From RUG13615 sp040307715 (lineage in GTDB: Bacteria; Bacillota; Clostridia; Peptostreptococcales; Anaerovoracaceae): 64,000 bases of DNA. Each line of letters starts with the position of its first letter. The first letter of the stretch is position 1. The translations under genes and the position numbers were made by a program. The DNA is taken from the NCBI GenBank assembly GCA_040307715.1, contig JAWRJC010000026.1, positions 1 to 64,000 of the forward strand, given 5' to 3'. Under the pieces are notes generated by a model, which saw only the letters and a list, made by a program, of their open reading frames with translations, did no database searches and had not been told where the DNA came from. Below are positions 43,814-52,956 of this stretch, in pieces.

Positions 43814-45280
43814 ATGGATCTGAATTATCGTGCTGTTTTCCGCGTCCTTGGAGATCTGATGATGATCATCGGCGCGCTCATGGTCCTTCCGTTTTTCGTA
43901 GCTCTCTGCTACGAGGAGATCCTGTGCGCGCGGGTGTTTCTTGGCGTCGGCATGTGCACGATCTGCCTGGGGATCATCATGGCTTACTCATCCAAAGGCT
44001 CGCCCCTTGCCATGCGCATGAGAGACGGGTTTCTTCTGGTTGCCGTTTCCTGGTTCCTGATCACAGCGATCTCCGCGCTCCCCTTCATGTGGAGCGGCGC
44101 GATCCCGCACTTTTCGGATGCGTTCTTTGAGTCCTGCTCCGGCTACACGACGACCGGTGCCACGATCCTTCCGGACATTGAGTCAATGCCCCGCTCGATC
44201 CTGTTCTGGCGGTCGTTCTCCCACTGGATCGGCGGCATGGGCATCCTGGTCTTCACGATCGCTCTGCTGCCGGAGATGGGCATCGGCGGGCAGAACATCG
44301 CTCGCGCCGAAACACCGGGACCGATCTTTTCAAAAGTCTCTGCCCGGATGTCTGATACCGCCCGCTACCTGTATCTCATGTACGGGGTCTATACCGTTAC
44401 GGAAACGATCCTGCTGATGTTCGGCGGAATGGACCTTTATGAAGCGCTGATCCATACTTTCGGCACCGTGGGGACAGGCGGCTTTTCAATGTACAACGAC
44501 AGCATCGCGCATTTTGACAGCCCCTACATCGAAGGTGTCATCACTGTCTTCATGCTCCTGTCCGGTGCAAGCTTCAGCCTGTTCTTCCTGCTGATCACGA
44601 CCGGTACGAGGGCGTTTACAAGAGACTCGGAATTCAAACTGTACATGCTGATCTTCGCCGCTGCAACGGTATTGATCTCGCTCCGGATGATCCTGGCGCA
44701 CAGCGTCACGGTCCTGTCCGCACTGCGCATCTCCTCGTTCCAGGTGGCATCCCTTCTGACCACGACCGGATACGCCACTTCCAACTACATCATGTGGCCG
44801 ACGTTCTGTCAGATGATCCTGCTGCTGCTCTTCTTTATCGGAGGCTGCTCCGGCAGCACCAGCAGCGGTGTCAAGGTGATCCGCGTTCTCGTCCTGGCGA
44901 AGGCGCTGCGCTCCAACATCCGTTCCAAGCTGCATCCCAACGCGCTGTCGACGATCAGGGTAGACAAGCGGACGATCCCCACAGAAACGATCAGTACGAT
45001 CGCTTCGTACCTGTTCCTGTACATCGGTGTAATGTTCCTGGTGGGCTGCGCACTGACCGTTCTGGACGGACTGAACATGGTCGACGGGCTGTCGACCGCC
45101 GCCTCATGTCTCGGCAACGTAGGTCCCGCTTTCGGCGAGATGGGTCCGACCGCCAACTACAGCGGTCTGACCGATATATCCAAGTATCTGTTATCCTTCA
45201 CGATGATCACCGGCAGACTGGAACTGTACACCATCCTGCTCCTGTTCTCCCGGCGTTTCTGGAATCCGTACCGCTACTAA
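43814..45280 (+). CDS. trkH: K+ channel subunit TrkH, first copy
   Basis: Pore subunit with four pseudo-symmetric M1-P-M2 repeats. The 488-residue protein shows all four filter loops: SGYTTTGATIL, FGTVGTGGFSMYND, LLTTTGYATSNYIMWP and CLGNVGPAFGEMG. The intramembrane-loop region after repeat three has FIGGCSGSTSSGVKV. It starts six bases after trkA, with GAGG upstream. All four filter loops look canonical, so this is the likely main K+-conducting subunit. Confidence 0.94.
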   Translation: MDLNYRAVFRVLGDLMMIIGALMVLPFFVALCYEEILCARVFLGVGMCTICLGIIMAYSSKGSPLAMRMRDGFLLVAVSWFLITAISALPFMWSGAIPHFSDAFFESCSGYTTTGATILPDIESMPRSILFWRSFSHWIGGMGILVFTIALLPEMGIGGQNIARAETPGPIFSKVSARMSDTARYLYLMYGVYTVTETILLMFGGMDLYEALIHTFGTVGTGGFSMYNDSIAHFDSPYIEGVITVFMLLSGASFSLFFLLITTGTRAFTRDSEFKLYMLIFAAATVLISLRMILAHSVTVLSALRISSFQVASLLTTTGYATSNYIMWPTFCQMILLLLFFIGGCSGSTSSGVKVIRVLVLAKALRSNIRSKLHPNALSTIRVDKRTIPTETISTIASYLFLYIGVMFLVGCALTVLDGLNMVDGLSTAASCLGNVGPAFGEMGPTANYSGLTDISKYLLSFTMITGRLELYTILLLFSRRFWNPYRY

Positions 45281-45299
45281 GCAGTCTCAAGGAGGAGCG

Positions 45300-46796
45300 A
45301 TGGGCTTCAATCTGCGCATGATCGCGCGCGTCATCTCCATACTGCTGCTGATCACAGGCGCTTCGATGATCATCCCGCTTATTACCGCGGTGTATTTTCA
45401 TGAATCGCCGATCTACTTGTCGATCGCAGTCGCCATGGCGGCTTCCCTCCTTCTGGGCGGCTGCGGGTATCTGCTGCTCTCGGACAGAAGAAAAGGCGCG
45501 GCACACCCCAAGAGAGGCCTCAAGACCAGAGACTGTTATCTGCTGGTGTTCCTGTCCTGGATCGCCTGTTCGCTGATCGGTGCGATCCCGTACTACCTCT
45601 CCGATCAGACGACTTCTTTCCTCAATGCGTTCTTCGAGTCCGTCTCCGGGTATACGACCACCGGTGCCTCCGTTCTGATCGATTCGTTCCTGTATAAAGG
45701 GCTTCTGATGTGGAAGGCGCTCACGCACTGGCTGGGCGGCATGGGCATCCTGGTCTTTATGATCATCCTGCTTCCCTCACTGGGCGTCGGCGGCCAGAAG
45801 CTTGCCACGACCGAGGCCCCCGGCCCGGATCTGACCAAACTGGCACCTCGTGTCCAGGACATCGCCAAACTCCTGTACTTTGTGTACCTGTCCCTTACCA
45901 TTCTCGAGTTTGTGTTCCTGGTCGCAAGCCCGCGCATGAGTCCGTTCGAGGCGCTGATCAACACCATGGGCAGTATCTCGACGTCCGGCCTGTTCCTGCA
46001 CCCGAACGGGATCGCATACTATCAGAGCCCCTATATCGAGATGGTCCTGTCGGTTTTCTCCCTGCTCTCCGCGACCAACTATGTCCTGTTCATATCGCTG
46101 ATCAAGCGCGACTGGGAAAACCTGCACAAAAATCTGGAAATCAAAGTATACGGCACCGTGCTCGCGATCACAACGGCGGTCGTTTCCGCCAGCCTGATCC
46201 TTTCGCACACCTATCCGACTATAGAGGAATGCCTGCGGCACGCATTCTTCCAGGTCGTCGCCTTCATCACCACAACAGGTTACGTATTGGATGATTATGT
46301 ACACTGGCCGCCGATCTGCGCCATGGTCTTCCTGTTCCTGCTGATCGTGGGCGGCTGCGGCTCTTCGACCGCCGGCGGATTGAAAATGGTGCGCTTTATC
46401 GTCGTGTTCAAGCTCGTCGTGCGCAGTTTTAAGAAACACGTGCATCCCAATCTTGTCTCCCCGATCAAAGCGGGCGGACAGATCATCTCAGTGCGCGCTA
46501 CCAGCGCGATTACAACGTTCACAGTCCTTTACCTGGTGACCGCCCTCGGCAGCGCCCTGATCATCTCTCTCGACGGGATGGGACTCGAAGTCAGCATGAC
46601 CTCCGCCCTGTCCCTGATGTCCACGACCGGGATCTATCTGGGATCCGTCGGTGCATACGGCACGTTCGTGCTGTTCTCGGCGCCGATCCGGCTCTTCATG
46701 ACTTTCCTCATGATCATTGGCCGACTCGAGATGTACACCGTCTTCTTCCTGTTCTTCCCCTCGTTCTGGAATCCGGACAAAGCCGGCGTACGATAA
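45300..46796 (+). CDS. K+ channel subunit TrkH, second, divergent copy
   Basis: A second TrkH of 498 residues, with AAGGAGGAG before its ATG and 19 bases after the first copy. Loops one and three are normal (SGYTTTGASVL, FITTTGYVLDDYVHWP). Loop two reads GSISTSGLFLHPNG, and loop four reads MSTTGIYLGSVG, where the usual NVGP is TTGI. The filter glycines appear to be kept. The copies are clearly paralogous but well diverged, so this is not a recent duplication. It might have different ion selectivity or pair with the other subunit (inference). Both presumably use the single TrkA. Confidence 0.9.
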   Translation: MGFNLRMIARVISILLLITGASMIIPLITAVYFHESPIYLSIAVAMAASLLLGGCGYLLLSDRRKGAAHPKRGLKTRDCYLLVFLSWIACSLIGAIPYYLSDQTTSFLNAFFESVSGYTTTGASVLIDSFLYKGLLMWKALTHWLGGMGILVFMIILLPSLGVGGQKLATTEAPGPDLTKLAPRVQDIAKLLYFVYLSLTILEFVFLVASPRMSPFEALINTMGSISTSGLFLHPNGIAYYQSPYIEMVLSVFSLLSATNYVLFISLIKRDWENLHKNLEIKVYGTVLAITTAVVSASLILSHTYPTIEECLRHAFFQVVAFITTTGYVLDDYVHWPPICAMVFLFLLIVGGCGSSTAGGLKMVRFIVVFKLVVRSFKKHVHPNLVSPIKAGGQIISVRATSAITTFTVLYLVTALGSALIISLDGMGLEVSMTSALSLMSTTGIYLGSVGAYGTFVLFSAPIRLFMTFLMIIGRLEMYTVFFLFFPSFWNPDKAGVR

Positions 46797-46802
46797 TGCA
46801 CA

Positions 46803-46834
46803 AAAAAACAGGGCTTTCCATGCCCTGTTTTTTG
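46803..46834. terminator. Bidirectional terminator after the trk operon
   Basis: AAAAACAGGGC pairs with GCCCTGTTTTTT around TTTCCAT, with T-runs on both strands. It lies between the converging trkH and secreted-protein genes. Confidence 0.85.
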
Positions 46835-46852
46835 ATATGCAAAACAGTTTTT

Positions 46853-48202
46853 TCAGTACAGTTTTTTGTTGTTCATCCAGCCCCATCTGATCGGATAACC
46901 GTGTCCGTATCTGGCTGTGAAGGTCTCCAGTGAAATAATGGTTTTGCTGCGCTCGTTGCTGATAACCTTTCCGTATCCGATATATATGCCTATGTGACCT
47001 GCGTAGCCGCCGGTGGAACTGTATCTGGAAGCAACGATCATCCCCGGCTTAAGATCTGCTCTGTTGGAACTCGTGCAATACTTCCTGTAGTAATCGCTGG
47101 CGTACGACATCCGGCTGGCTCTCATCAGGCCGGACCGGTCAAAAACATTGCAGACCCAGGCTGCACACCAGCCGGAACCTGCAAACCGGGTAGTCCTTGC
47201 CGATTTCATCAACCTGTCCAGATTGCGGTTGCTTTTCCGGATCACATAATACTCTCCGGACCAATCGCCGTAATAGGTCTTGTTACCCGCTTTTTTGACG
47301 GTCCGCACTTTTGCGTAGTAGGTCGTATCCACCGTCAGCGACAGCACTCTGGTGCGCGCCGTCCGTGTCGTATAGTGCCAGGATCCGCCGGCCGTCCGGT
47401 ATGCATACTGATAGTAGGCTCCCGCGCCGCCGCTGGCAGCCGCGGTCCTGTCCACCTGCAGCGTCAGTTCTCCGTAGAAGTTGTCTCTCTTGATCAGCTT
47501 GACTTTGGAAGGTTTGACGGTGAACGTCTTTTTGATCGTCCCGGTGTAGTTCCCTTTTCCGGTGATCGTTGCCGTATACTGGCCGACCTCGGTGCATCCC
47601 GGATCATACGTGATCTTAAAGTCTCTGCTCACGGCAAGCGCGGAAGGGATCCCCTCCGCATATACGGTCGCGCCGGGATGACGGTACACGCCCGCGCTGT
47701 AAACATACATCGTCGTAGACAGCTTCGCTGACTTAAGAGATGCTTTGTCGATGCTGATCGAAGAAACGCCTTCTGTCGTTCTGCCGTTCTCTTCAATGAC
47801 GCGGTAGAACACTTCTGTTACGCCGGCATCCGTCCGTTCAGGAACATCCGGCGACCATTCCTCCTCTTCCGAGGTCCTGTACTCCGTCACCGCATCTTCG
47901 GGCACGCCTTCCAACAGCACGCTGTGAGGTGCACCGTCATAAACACCTGTATACGGTGTCGCTGTCACGACCGGAGCAGGCTCCGCCGGCTCATCGGCGG
48001 GTTCCGGATCCGCAGGCTCCTGCACGGCAGGGGCTTCCGTTTCCTCAGTGTCCTCTGCAAGCGGTTCTTCACTGACCACGGCCGGCTCGTCCTCCGCTTC
48101 CGCCGCATAGGCGGCTGCCCCCATGGCAGGCTGCAGCGCGAAGACCATCGTCACTGCGAGAACGACCGCAAGTATGAATCTGGAAAAAGAATGTTCTTTC
48201 AT
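46853..48202 (-). CDS. Secreted protein with Ig-like domains and C-terminal papain-fold (CHAP/NlpC-like) domain
   Basis: The 449-residue product has a signal peptide (MKEHSFSRFILAVVLAVTM, cleavage probably after AAYAAEA), a Glu/Pro/Ala-rich linker (about residues 38-80), Ig-like segments (ATPYTGVYDGAPHSV and GCTEVGQYTATITGKGNYTG, typical of MBG-type repeats), and a fibronectin-like stretch. The C-terminal part (from about residue 335) has SGWCAAWVCNVF, LKPGMIVASRY and GHIGIYIGYGKVI, which fit the Cys and His of CHAP/NlpC-P60 cysteine peptidases or amidases acting on peptidoglycan. The ATG at 48202 has AGAGGTGAG upstream. CHAP or NlpC/P60 cannot be decided by eye. Confidence 0.75.
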   Translation of the reverse strand: MKEHSFSRFILAVVLAVTMVFALQPAMGAAAYAAEAEDEPAVVSEEPLAEDTEETEAPAVQEPADPEPADEPAEPAPVVTATPYTGVYDGAPHSVLLEGVPEDAVTEYRTSEEEEWSPDVPERTDAGVTEVFYRVIEENGRTTEGVSSISIDKASLKSAKLSTTMYVYSAGVYRHPGATVYAEGIPSALAVSRDFKITYDPGCTEVGQYTATITGKGNYTGTIKKTFTVKPSKVKLIKRDNFYGELTLQVDRTAAASGGAGAYYQYAYRTAGGSWHYTTRTARTRVLSLTVDTTYYAKVRTVKKAGNKTYYGDWSGEYYVIRKSNRNLDRLMKSARTTRFAGSGWCAAWVCNVFDRSGLMRASRMSYASDYYRKYCTSSNRADLKPGMIVASRYSSTGGYAGHIGIYIGYGKVISNERSKTIISLETFTARYGHGYPIRWGWMNNKKLY

Positions 48203-48287
48203 CGTATTCTCACCTCTGCGGCCATTGTAGCATGTCTCCTCCTTCCCTATCTGCAAGCAGGGAAACCTTCACAAAACCTTCACAAAA

Positions 48288-50342
48288 CTAAAGCAAAAGT
48301 TGAAAATCGATTTCCCTGTCCTCCGGAGAGGCACCGGTCACGCGGATCCGCACCGGGTCGCCGAACTGCAGGAGCCTGCCGTGCCGTTCGCCGCGCAGAC
48401 GCTTTTTTGTTTCCTCAAAGATGTAGTAATCATCTTCCAACGTACCGACCGGCACGAGCCCCTCAACGGTATTGGGGAGTTCCACATAAAAGCCGAACGA
48501 TGTCACCCCGCTGATCACACCGTCATACTCCTCTCCGATATGACCGGCCATATACTCCGCCTTCTTCATCTTCTCTACTTCGCGTTCAAGTTCGATAGCC
48601 GTGCGTTCACAGCGGCTTGCCTGTTCCGCCGCAGCCGGTGCGAGACGCAGGAACCGCTGCATCTGCGAATCCTGTGCACGGTGCAGTGAGGCCTTGATCA
48701 CCCGGTGGATGAACAAGTCGCAGTACCGGCGGATCGGAGATGTGAAATGGGTATAGTACGACAAGGCCAGGCCGAAATGCCCCAGGCAGGCGGTATCATA
48801 CCGCGCTTTCTGCATCGACCGCAGAATAACAGCGGAGACAGCCGGACCGTACGGCCTGTCCTGCACTTTCTCAAGCAGCAGACTGAGACTTTTCGGTGTG
48901 ACCTTGCTCCCGCCGGCACCCAGACCGAGCCCAAAGCCTGCGAGAAACCCGTCCAAAGCCATCAGGTCATCGATATCCGGCGTTTCATGGACGCGGTACA
49001 GGAATGGGGCTTTTCTTCTGCAAAAGTGCTCCGCGACCGTTTCATTAGCTTTGATCATGCACATCTCTATGATCCTGTTGGCAATGCGCCGTTCTGCCGG
49101 CTGGACATCCACACAGACACCATTCTCATCAATGATAAGATCCGCCTCCGGCAGATCGAAATCCATACTGCCGCGCCTTTCTGCCGCCCGCTGCAGAACG
49201 CCGCTAAGTGACTGCAGCAAGCGAAGATCCGGCAGGATCTTCTTATAGCGCTTCCCAAGACCGGGATCGTCGTTTTCAAGCAGATCGGAAACATCCGTAT
49301 AGACGAGGCGTTCTGCAGAGCGGATGACGCTCTTGGTAAACTCATGCCGCAGGACACTGCCGCTGTCATCGATCTCCATGATACAGGACAGTGTGAGCCT
49401 GTCTTTGCCCGGCTTCAGGCTGCACAGATCGTTCGAGAGCGCTTCCGGCAGCATCGGGATCACCTGATCCGCCGGATAGATACTGTTACCGCGTTCAAAA
49501 GCCGCTTCGTCGAGCGCACTTCCCGGTCTGACATAATGCGAGACATCGGCGATGTGGACCCCCAGCAGGTAATGCCCATCCGCCGTCATCCTGCACGAGA
49601 CGGCATCATCGAAATCCTTGCTGGCCGCTCCGTCGATCGTAAACACGGTCTCCTCCCGCAGATCGAGCCTGCCCGCGAGGTCCTGCTCCAGGATGCCGCG
49701 GCGGGCAGCTTCTTCCGCCTCTGCCAGTGCGGCGGCAGAAAACACGGTCGGAACGCCTTTTTGAACAACAAGCGCACGGATATCCCCGCCGCGTTCATTG
49801 CGCCCGGCAACGACCTCAGTGACCGCCCCTTCCGCGCAGTGTGTGCCGGACGGCCGCTGCAGGATCTCTACCAGGATCAGATCCCCGTCCCGCGCGCCGC
49901 CGGTGTGCTCCCTGCCGACGTAGATGTCCTCTCTGCGGGCTTTGTCGACAGGGATGGCAAAACCATAATCCGAGATCCTTTCAAACCGGCAGACAAGCGG
50001 ATCGGCACATGGGGCGAGCACCTTGCGGATCACGCCTTCCGGTCCCTGCTTCGCGCCTCTTGCGCCGTTCCTGTGTGCACTGCCGGCGATCTCCGCCAGC
50101 ACCAGATCACCGCTCATCGCACCGCCCATATTGCGCGGCGAAACAAAGACATCCTCACTGTCTTCCACGACGACAAACCCGAACCCGCGCCGGTTCTTGC
50201 GGAGGATCCCCTCGACGGTCACAGCGGGGCTTTTCCGGCTGCTGCGCCGTTCTTTTTTCCCCGGCCGCGACCGGCGGGCTCTGCCCGGACGGCGGGAAGT
50301 ACCGTTCCCTCTGCTGTCTTTTCTGCTCGTTCTTTTTGCCAT
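48288..50342 (-). CDS. rnr: Ribonuclease R
   Basis: 3'-5' exoribonuclease that degrades structured RNA. The 684-residue protein has a very basic N-terminus (residues 1-35, Arg/Lys/Ser-rich), cold-shock domains (NRRGFGFVVVEDSEDVFV, ISDYGFAIPV), the RNB catalytic domain with TIDGAASKDFDDAVS (metal-binding aspartates) and HFTSPIRRYCDLFIHR, and a C-terminal S1 domain (YDGVISGVTSFGFYVEL). AAGGAA precedes the ATG. In many Bacillota it follows secG and precedes smpB; here hppA intervenes and smpB is not downstream. Confidence 0.96.
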   Translation of the reverse strand: MAKRTSRKDSRGNGTSRRPGRARRSRPGKKERRSSRKSPAVTVEGILRKNRRGFGFVVVEDSEDVFVSPRNMGGAMSGDLVLAEIAGSAHRNGARGAKQGPEGVIRKVLAPCADPLVCRFERISDYGFAIPVDKARREDIYVGREHTGGARDGDLILVEILQRPSGTHCAEGAVTEVVAGRNERGGDIRALVVQKGVPTVFSAAALAEAEEAARRGILEQDLAGRLDLREETVFTIDGAASKDFDDAVSCRMTADGHYLLGVHIADVSHYVRPGSALDEAAFERGNSIYPADQVIPMLPEALSNDLCSLKPGKDRLTLSCIMEIDDSGSVLRHEFTKSVIRSAERLVYTDVSDLLENDDPGLGKRYKKILPDLRLLQSLSGVLQRAAERRGSMDFDLPEADLIIDENGVCVDVQPAERRIANRIIEMCMIKANETVAEHFCRRKAPFLYRVHETPDIDDLMALDGFLAGFGLGLGAGGSKVTPKSLSLLLEKVQDRPYGPAVSAVILRSMQKARYDTACLGHFGLALSYYTHFTSPIRRYCDLFIHRVIKASLHRAQDSQMQRFLRLAPAAAEQASRCERTAIELEREVEKMKKAEYMAGHIGEEYDGVISGVTSFGFYVELPNTVEGLVPVGTLEDDYYIFEETKKRLRGERHGRLLQFGDPVRIRVTGASPEDREIDFQLLL

Positions 50343-50353
50343 AGTTGTGATTC

Positions 50354-50391
50354 CTTAAAAAAGGGATGCTCTCCGTGACAGAGAGCATCCC
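50354..50391 (-). terminator. Terminator after hppA
   Basis: GGGATGCTCTC pairs perfectly with GAGAGCATCCC on the minus strand and is followed by TTTTTTAAGG. It separates hppA from rnr. Confidence 0.85.
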
Positions 50392-50428
50392 GCGTTGTTT
50401 GCTTTGATAAAGCTCTGTATCTCCCGGT

Positions 50429-52459
50429 TTAGAGGAAGCCGTGGAACAGCGGTGCGAAGACCAGTGCCACGATCGTCATGAGCTTGATCAGGATGTTGAT
50501 GGAAGGACCGGACGTATCTTTGAACGGATCGCCGACGGTGTCGCCAACGACAGTCGCCTTGTGGGTCTCACTGCCCTTGCCGCCGTAGTTACCTTCTTCA
50601 ACGAACTTCTTGGCGTTGTCCCATGCACCGCCTGCATTCGCCATCATGATGGCGAGCAGAACGCCTGCAGCCAGAGCACCGGCGAGCATGCCGCCCAGCG
50701 CTTCCGGTCCGAGGATGAAGCCGACAGCCAGCGGAGCGATGATCGCGAGCAGGCCGGGGGCAATCATTTCTTTCAGAGCTGCACCGGTGGAGATGCTGAC
50801 GCAGCCTGCATAGTCCGGCTTGCTGGTGCCGGCCAGGATGCCCGCATCCTCACGGAACTGACGGCGGACTTCTTCGATCATCTGGTTCGCCGCTTTACCA
50901 ACAGAGTTCATCGTCATAGCGGAGAACAGGAACGGCAGCATAGCACCGATAAAGATACCGATGACGACCATGGGCTGCATGATGCTCAGTTCGTCGTTCG
51001 CGATACCGGTCGCAGTGACGTAGGAAGCGAACAGTGCCAGCGCTGTCAGAGCAGCGGAACCGATCGCAAAGCCTTTACCGATCGCTGCGGTGGTGTTACC
51101 GACAGCATCGAGTTTGTCAGTGATCTCACGGACATCTTCCGGAAGTTCGGACATCTCAGCGATACCGCCTGCATTGTCGGAAACCGGACCGTACGCATCG
51201 ACAGCAACGGTCATACCGGTGGTGGACAGCATGCCGACTGCGGAGAGTGCGATACCATAGAGGCCTGCGAAGTGGAAGGCCAGATAGATACCGACGCAGA
51301 TGAACAGGATCGGCCAGACAGTGGACTGCATACCGACGCCCATACCGCTGATGATGGTGGTTGCAGAACCGGTCTGGGACTGATCAGCGATCTTCTTAAC
51401 ATGTTTGTAATCGCCGGAAGTGTAAACTTCGGTGATCTTGCCGATGGCAACGCCGACGACCAGACCCGCGATGATCGCGATCGCCCAGTCGAAGCTGCCG
51501 ACCATCGTCTTGCTCATGATGAGAACGGCGACGATGACGATCGCGCTGCTGATATAGGTACCCATGTTCAGAGCGTTCGCAGGGTTGCTGCCCTCTTTGC
51601 CTCTGACGAGCAGGATGCCGATGACGGAAGCGACCAGACCGATCGCAGCCATCAGGAGCGGGAACAGGATCGCAGTCCCCTCATCGATGATCGTGCCATC
51701 GTGAAGCGCAGCGATCGCCGCCAGTGTGATAGCGGAAATGATGGAGCCAACATAGGACTCATACAGGTCGGAACCCATGCCGGCAACGTCGCCGACATTG
51801 TCGCCTACGTTATCAGCGATAACGGCCGGGTTTCTCGGATCGTCTTCCGGGATGCCGGCTTCGACTTTACCGACCAGGTCAGCACCGACGTCAGCAGCCT
51901 TGGTGTAGATACCGCCGCCGACACGGCCGAACAGCGCCATCGAGGAAGCGCCGAGGGAGAAACCGGTGATGCACTGGACCAGTGTGGACAGGTCGCCGCC
52001 GGTCGCACCGACGATCGCTACGACTGCGATGCCGACACCGAGAAGACCAAGACCTGCAACGCACAGACCCATGACCGCGCCGCTTCTGAATGCAACAGCC
52101 AGCGCCTGGACCATGCCGCCCTTTTCAGCTGCAGCCGCTGTACGGACATTGCCCTTGGTCGCGACCTGCATACCGAAGAAACCAGCCAGAACGGACAGGA
52201 ACGCACCGAATACGTACAGACCTGCCGTCAGCGGAGAGATCGTCAGGCAGATCAGAACTGCCAGAACGACAACGACGATGATCATGAAGCGGTATTCCTT
52301 GGTCAGGAATGCCATTGCGCCTTCATGGATATAACCGGAGATCTCCTTCATCCGGTCATTGCCCGCATCACGGCCTGTGATCCATTTGGTGAGCGCGAAT
52401 GCAACGATCAGCGCGATCACAGCTGCGACAGGGGCCAGAACAGCAAGTGACATTTGCAT
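50429..52459 (-). CDS. hppA: Membrane-bound ion-pumping pyrophosphatase, K+-dependent type
   Basis: Uses pyrophosphate hydrolysis to pump H+ and/or Na+ across the membrane. The 676-residue protein has about 16 hydrophobic segments and the substrate motifs [37 protein letters not shown] and the C-terminal [16 protein letters not shown]. The segment [10 protein letters not shown] carries Ala where K+-independent enzymes have Lys, so it should need K+. Whether it pumps Na+ or H+ depends on membrane residues I cannot judge reliably. The ATG at 52459 has AAGGAGG eight bases upstream. The enzyme fits an anaerobe that conserves energy from PPi. Confidence 0.95.
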   Translation of the reverse strand: MQMSLAVLAPVAAVIALIVAFALTKWITGRDAGNDRMKEISGYIHEGAMAFLTKEYRFMIIVVVVLAVLICLTISPLTAGLYVFGAFLSVLAGFFGMQVATKGNVRTAAAAEKGGMVQALAVAFRSGAVMGLCVAGLGLLGVGIAVVAIVGATGGDLSTLVQCITGFSLGASSMALFGRVGGGIYTKAADVGADLVGKVEAGIPEDDPRNPAVIADNVGDNVGDVAGMGSDLYESYVGSIISAITLAAIAALHDGTIIDEGTAILFPLLMAAIGLVASVIGILLVRGKEGSNPANALNMGTYISSAIVIVAVLIMSKTMVGSFDWAIAIIAGLVVGVAIGKITEVYTSGDYKHVKKIADQSQTGSATTIISGMGVGMQSTVWPILFICVGIYLAFHFAGLYGIALSAVGMLSTTGMTVAVDAYGPVSDNAGGIAEMSELPEDVREITDKLDAVGNTTAAIGKGFAIGSAALTALALFASYVTATGIANDELSIMQPMVVIGIFIGAMLPFLFSAMTMNSVGKAANQMIEEVRRQFREDAGILAGTSKPDYAGCVSISTGAALKEMIAPGLLAIIAPLAVGFILGPEALGGMLAGALAAGVLLAIMMANAGGAWDNAKKFVEEGNYGGKGSETHKATVVGDTVGDPFKDTSGPSINILIKLMTIVALVFAPLFHGFL

Positions 52460-52500
52460 GTTGTAAAACCTCCTTGCAAAGAAATAAAGAATTATTGCGA

Positions 52501-52534
52501 CGTCCGGCGCAGGCAGAACTGTCTGCTGCGGACG
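52501..52534 (-). terminator. Hairpin between secG and hppA
   Basis: CGTCCG pairs with CGGACG, with inner GCAGA/TTCTGC pairing, on the minus strand. A T-rich but interrupted stretch follows (AATAATTCTTTATTTCTTTG). It may be an attenuator that reduces read-through into hppA. Confidence 0.4.
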
Positions 52535-52550
52535 CAAGTGACGGATCCGT

Positions 52551-52784
52551 CTATTTTTCCATGATCACGAGGACCAGAGAAAGAACAACGTAGAGGATCG
52601 CACAGACCGTCGCGGTCTTGCTCAGGATCCCTTCGTAGCCTCTTGCCTTCTTCTTACCGAAGAGCTGCTCCGCACCGCCGGCGATACTGCCGGAAAGACC
52701 GGCGCTGTTGCCTTCCTGCAGAAGGATCGTAGCGATGAGGACGACGCTGGCGACCGCCAGCAGCACCATCAGAACTGTATTCAT
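52551..52784 (-). CDS. secG: Protein translocase subunit SecG
   Basis: Small third subunit of the SecYEG channel. The 77-residue protein has two membrane segments ([20 protein letters not shown] and [19 protein letters not shown]) flanking the conserved [17 protein letters not shown] and GYEGILSK region. The ATG at 52784 follows AGGAGG. In several clostridia secG lies between eno and rnr; here the histidine cluster and hppA come between. Confidence 0.93.
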   Translation of the reverse strand: MNTVLMVLLAVASVVLIATILLQEGNSAGLSGSIAGGAEQLFGKKKARGYEGILSKTATVCAILYVVLSLVLVIMEK

Positions 52785-52813
52785 GAGTATTCCTCCTAAA
52801 AGTGTCAAATTAT

Positions 52814-52828
52814 CGCGATAAAATCGCG
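52814..52828 (-). promoter_or_regulatory. Inverted repeat in the secG leader
   Basis: CGCGAT-AAA-ATCGCG, a perfect six-base inverted repeat with a three-base spacer, sits between the secG promoter and its ribosome-binding site. It could be an operator or a small hairpin. Confidence 0.35.
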
Positions 52829-52837
52829 CTTATATAT

Positions 52838-52866
52838 GTTAGCATAATCTAAAATCCAATACAAGA
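52838..52866 (-). promoter_or_regulatory. Promoter of secG
   Basis: On the minus strand TTGTAT and an extended -10 TGCTAACAT are 17 bp apart, in an AT-rich stretch about 55 bases before the ATG. Confidence 0.55.
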
Positions 52867-52910
52867 AAAAAGAGAGAAGAAACGCGATTTTTTTCTCCCC
52901 TCTTTCCTTG
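52867..52910 (-). terminator. Probable terminator after fchA
   Basis: On the minus strand AAAGAGGGGAGAAA can pair, with mismatches, with TTTCTTCTCTCTTT and a T-rich tail follows. It would end the ftcD-fchA transcript before the secG promoter. Confidence 0.45.
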
Positions 52911-52956
52911 CAGTTTCAAGCTTTTACGCGGTGGCCCGGCAGACTGGCACCGCCCG

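Noticed and set aside
50441..52450. A 669-codon open frame on the plus strand opposite hppA, rich in Asp, His and Gln.
   Set aside because: It mirrors the membrane protein hppA; the odd composition is what antisense of hydrophobic codons gives. No initiation signal.
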